This document shows, piece by piece, positions 5,015 through 6,202 of a stretch of 6,202 bases of DNA. Location of the stretch: assembly GCA_018263365.1 (NCBI GenBank), contig JAANXI010000040.1:1-6202 (forward strand), in the 5' to 3' direction. The translations under genes were made by a program, and so were the position numbers. Every line of letters begins with the position of its first letter. The first letter of the stretch is position 1. The notes below the pieces were generated by a model. The model saw only the letters and a program-made list of their open reading frames with translations, had not been told where the DNA came from and did no database searches. Origin of the DNA: Fidelibacterota bacterium (GTDB lineage: Bacteria > Fidelibacterota > JAANXI01).

Positions 5015-6202
5015 AACCTCTCGACTTATTATTTTTGGCAGCCTCCTTGCTGCCATAGCTTTCACAGGCTGCGGGAAATCAGCGAATCAGGAATTTACAG
5101 CGCTCACAGATTCGTTTTTCCAGCAATGGCCGGCGCTCCATCCAGTGGAAGCCTCCGAACTTGGAATACACTCGCATGATAATCTTCTCCCCTCGCCATC
5201 GGATTCAGTCTTTGCTAAGAAAACGAGACTGTACCGGTCTTCGCTGAATAAGTTAAAGGACATCAATCCCCGCAAGCTCTCGACCCAAAACCGGATCGAT
5301 TACAAACAGTTTGTCAATGGACTGCAATATCGCCTCTTTTTATCAGATACATTGCGTATTCAGCATTGGTCCCCATTGGTTTACACTGAGTTATTGGATC
5401 AGGCATTTTCGCACCCGGTTTTTGGCAGTTCTGTTGTGGATTCGATTCGGGCAGACGATCTGCTGCAGCGACTGGACAATCTTCCCCGCTGGCTGAAGCA
5501 GGTACTGGCAATTCTGGAAAATCCTGCAGAACCACATGTCCGAGCCGCAATTGGTCAGGCCAGGGGGATTGCAGCTGATCTTGAAGCTCACAGCCTTTCA
5601 AGTCAATTCGAGACTATCACCCAGGATGCTTTGAGGAGGCTAGGCGAGGCCGAGTCCGCGGCTGCCATCGCACTGACGGATTTTGCCGACGATCTGGAAC
5701 AACAAATACTGCCTTCCTCTGACCGAAATTTCCGCCTGGGCGCCGCTTATTACCAACGAATGTTTCACTATATACTCCAAACCGACTGGACTCCGCAGAT
5801 GACACTGGAACGGGCGGAGAAGCAGGTGCGGACACTGCAGGATGAAATGTACACTGCTGCAGCGCCACTGGCGAACCAGTGGTGGAGTATCCAGTACCGC
5901 AATCCCTCCCGGGCACAGAAACTGCGGCTTATCCAGCGGGTGCTGAACTCTATTGATAATAATCGCCAGGATCCAGAGCAGATCGTATCCTATGTGAATT
6001 CTCAAATCAACCAACTAAAAGAATTCGTGAGGCAGCATAAAATCCTGGCAATTGGTTCGGAACTCAACCTTTCGGTATCGCCCGGCTCACCCCATTTCGC
6101 AGGATTCCCCCTGGTTTCTCTTCGCAGTCCCGGACCGATGGCATCGGAACGCAGAGGAGTCTTAATCATTCAGTCGATTCCCGGAAATTGGTCGAGATCG
6201 GA
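4998..6202 (+). CDS. DUF885-family lipoprotein with a TTG start (gene cut by window end)
   Basis: The frame is open from 4971 to the window edge, giving 401 codons from TTG 4998. The N-terminus is a clear lipoprotein signal: SPKTSR, a hydrophobic stretch LIIFGSLLAAIAF and the lipobox FTGC with Cys25; Gly26 follows, so outer-membrane sorting is likely by the E. coli rule. The mature part looks like the DUF885 family: HPVEASELGIHSHDNLLP (48-65), NPRKLSTQNRIDY (90-102), WSPLVYTELLDQ (124-135), and FAGFPLVSLRSPGP followed by GVLIIQ (367-392), the stretch that usually precedes the HEGxPGH-type motif. That motif, expected from the metallopeptidase-like relatives, would lie just beyond the window, so activity cannot be judged. 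There is no in-frame ATG before codon 255; a GTG at 5143 would lose the signal peptide. TTG 4998 (weak CGGA 4987-4990 upstream) or TTG 4977 must be the start. Both overlap the preceding gene, which suggests one operon with coupled translation. Confidence 0.83.
   Translation, partial: MGLSPKTSRLIIFGSLLAAIAFTGCGKSANQEFTALTDSFFQQWPALHPVEASELGIHSHDNLLPSPSDSVFAKKTRLYRSSLNKLKDINPRKLSTQNRIDYKQFVNGLQYRLFLSDTLRIQHWSPLVYTELLDQAFSHPVFGSSVVDSIRADDLLQRLDNLPRWLKQVLAILENPAEPHVRAAIGQARGIAADLEAHSLSSQFETITQDALRRLGEAESAAAIALTDFADDLEQQILPSSDRNFRLGAAYYQRMFHYILQTDWTPQMTLERAEKQVRTLQDEMYTAAAPLANQWWSIQYRNPSRAQKLRLIQRVLNSIDNNRQDPEQIVSYVNSQINQLKEFVRQHKILAIGSELNLSVSPGSPHFAGFPLVSLRSPGPMASERRGVLIIQSIPGNWSRS

Noticed and set aside
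4998..5760. A frameshift or pseudogene as the reason for the missing ATG in the DUF885 gene
   Set aside because: No stop or frame break appears over the whole 401 codons, and the signal peptide is intact just after the TTG, so an alternative start explains it better.
5314..6014. Minus-strand open frames opposite the DUF885 gene
   Set aside because: The plus-strand frame is open for over 400 codons and carries a signal peptide and family motifs. The minus-strand frames show neither.

Overview
The window is ordinary, gene-dense bacterial chromosome of roughly 50% GC. It holds six protein-coding genes, two of them cut by the window ends, and four short intergenic gaps. No gene-free stretch exceeds 300 bases. 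I see no tRNA, rRNA, CRISPR array, insertion sequence or phage gene. Two lipoprotein signal peptides point to a diderm (Gram-negative) cell. The PLP enzyme at 3830-5014 resembles the serine palmitoyltransferases of Bacteroidota, as I remember them, so a member of the Bacteroidota or a neighbouring FCB-group phylum is my best guess. This is an inference; the window has no taxonomic marker.

Left arm, minus strand: positions 1-500 encode the N-terminal 166 residues of a dicarboxylate/amino acid:cation symporter (DAACS/SDF family), with a good ribosome binding site and a plausible promoter. Upstream of it lies a 720-residue DUF255/YyaL/SPATA20-type protein at 657-2819, which carries a thioredoxin-like domain and an alpha-barrel domain and is apparently exported as a lipoprotein.

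Centre: positions 2820-2914 form a divergent promoter region of 95 bp. Rightwards from it run two small four-helix membrane proteins of unknown function, 137 and 126 residues long, separated by 4 nt and certainly organised as a pair. A 116-bp gap at 3714-3829 follows, with a promoter candidate and a cluster of ACTAA pentamers.

Right arm, plus strand: a 394-residue alpha-oxoamine synthase, most likely serine palmitoyltransferase (first step of sphingolipid synthesis), overlaps by about 17 nt the start of a DUF885-family lipoprotein that runs off the window. That second gene has no ATG in its first 250 codons. It seems to start at TTG, so an ATG-only gene caller would miss its start or the whole gene. 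The two probably form an operon.

I did not find a clearly new multi-gene system. The points most worth a second look are the TTG-started overlapping lipoprotein gene, the -35 elements in all intergenic regions that share TTGC with a 17-nt spacer, the possible leaderless starts of the divergent pair, and the altered signature motifs of the DUF255 protein.
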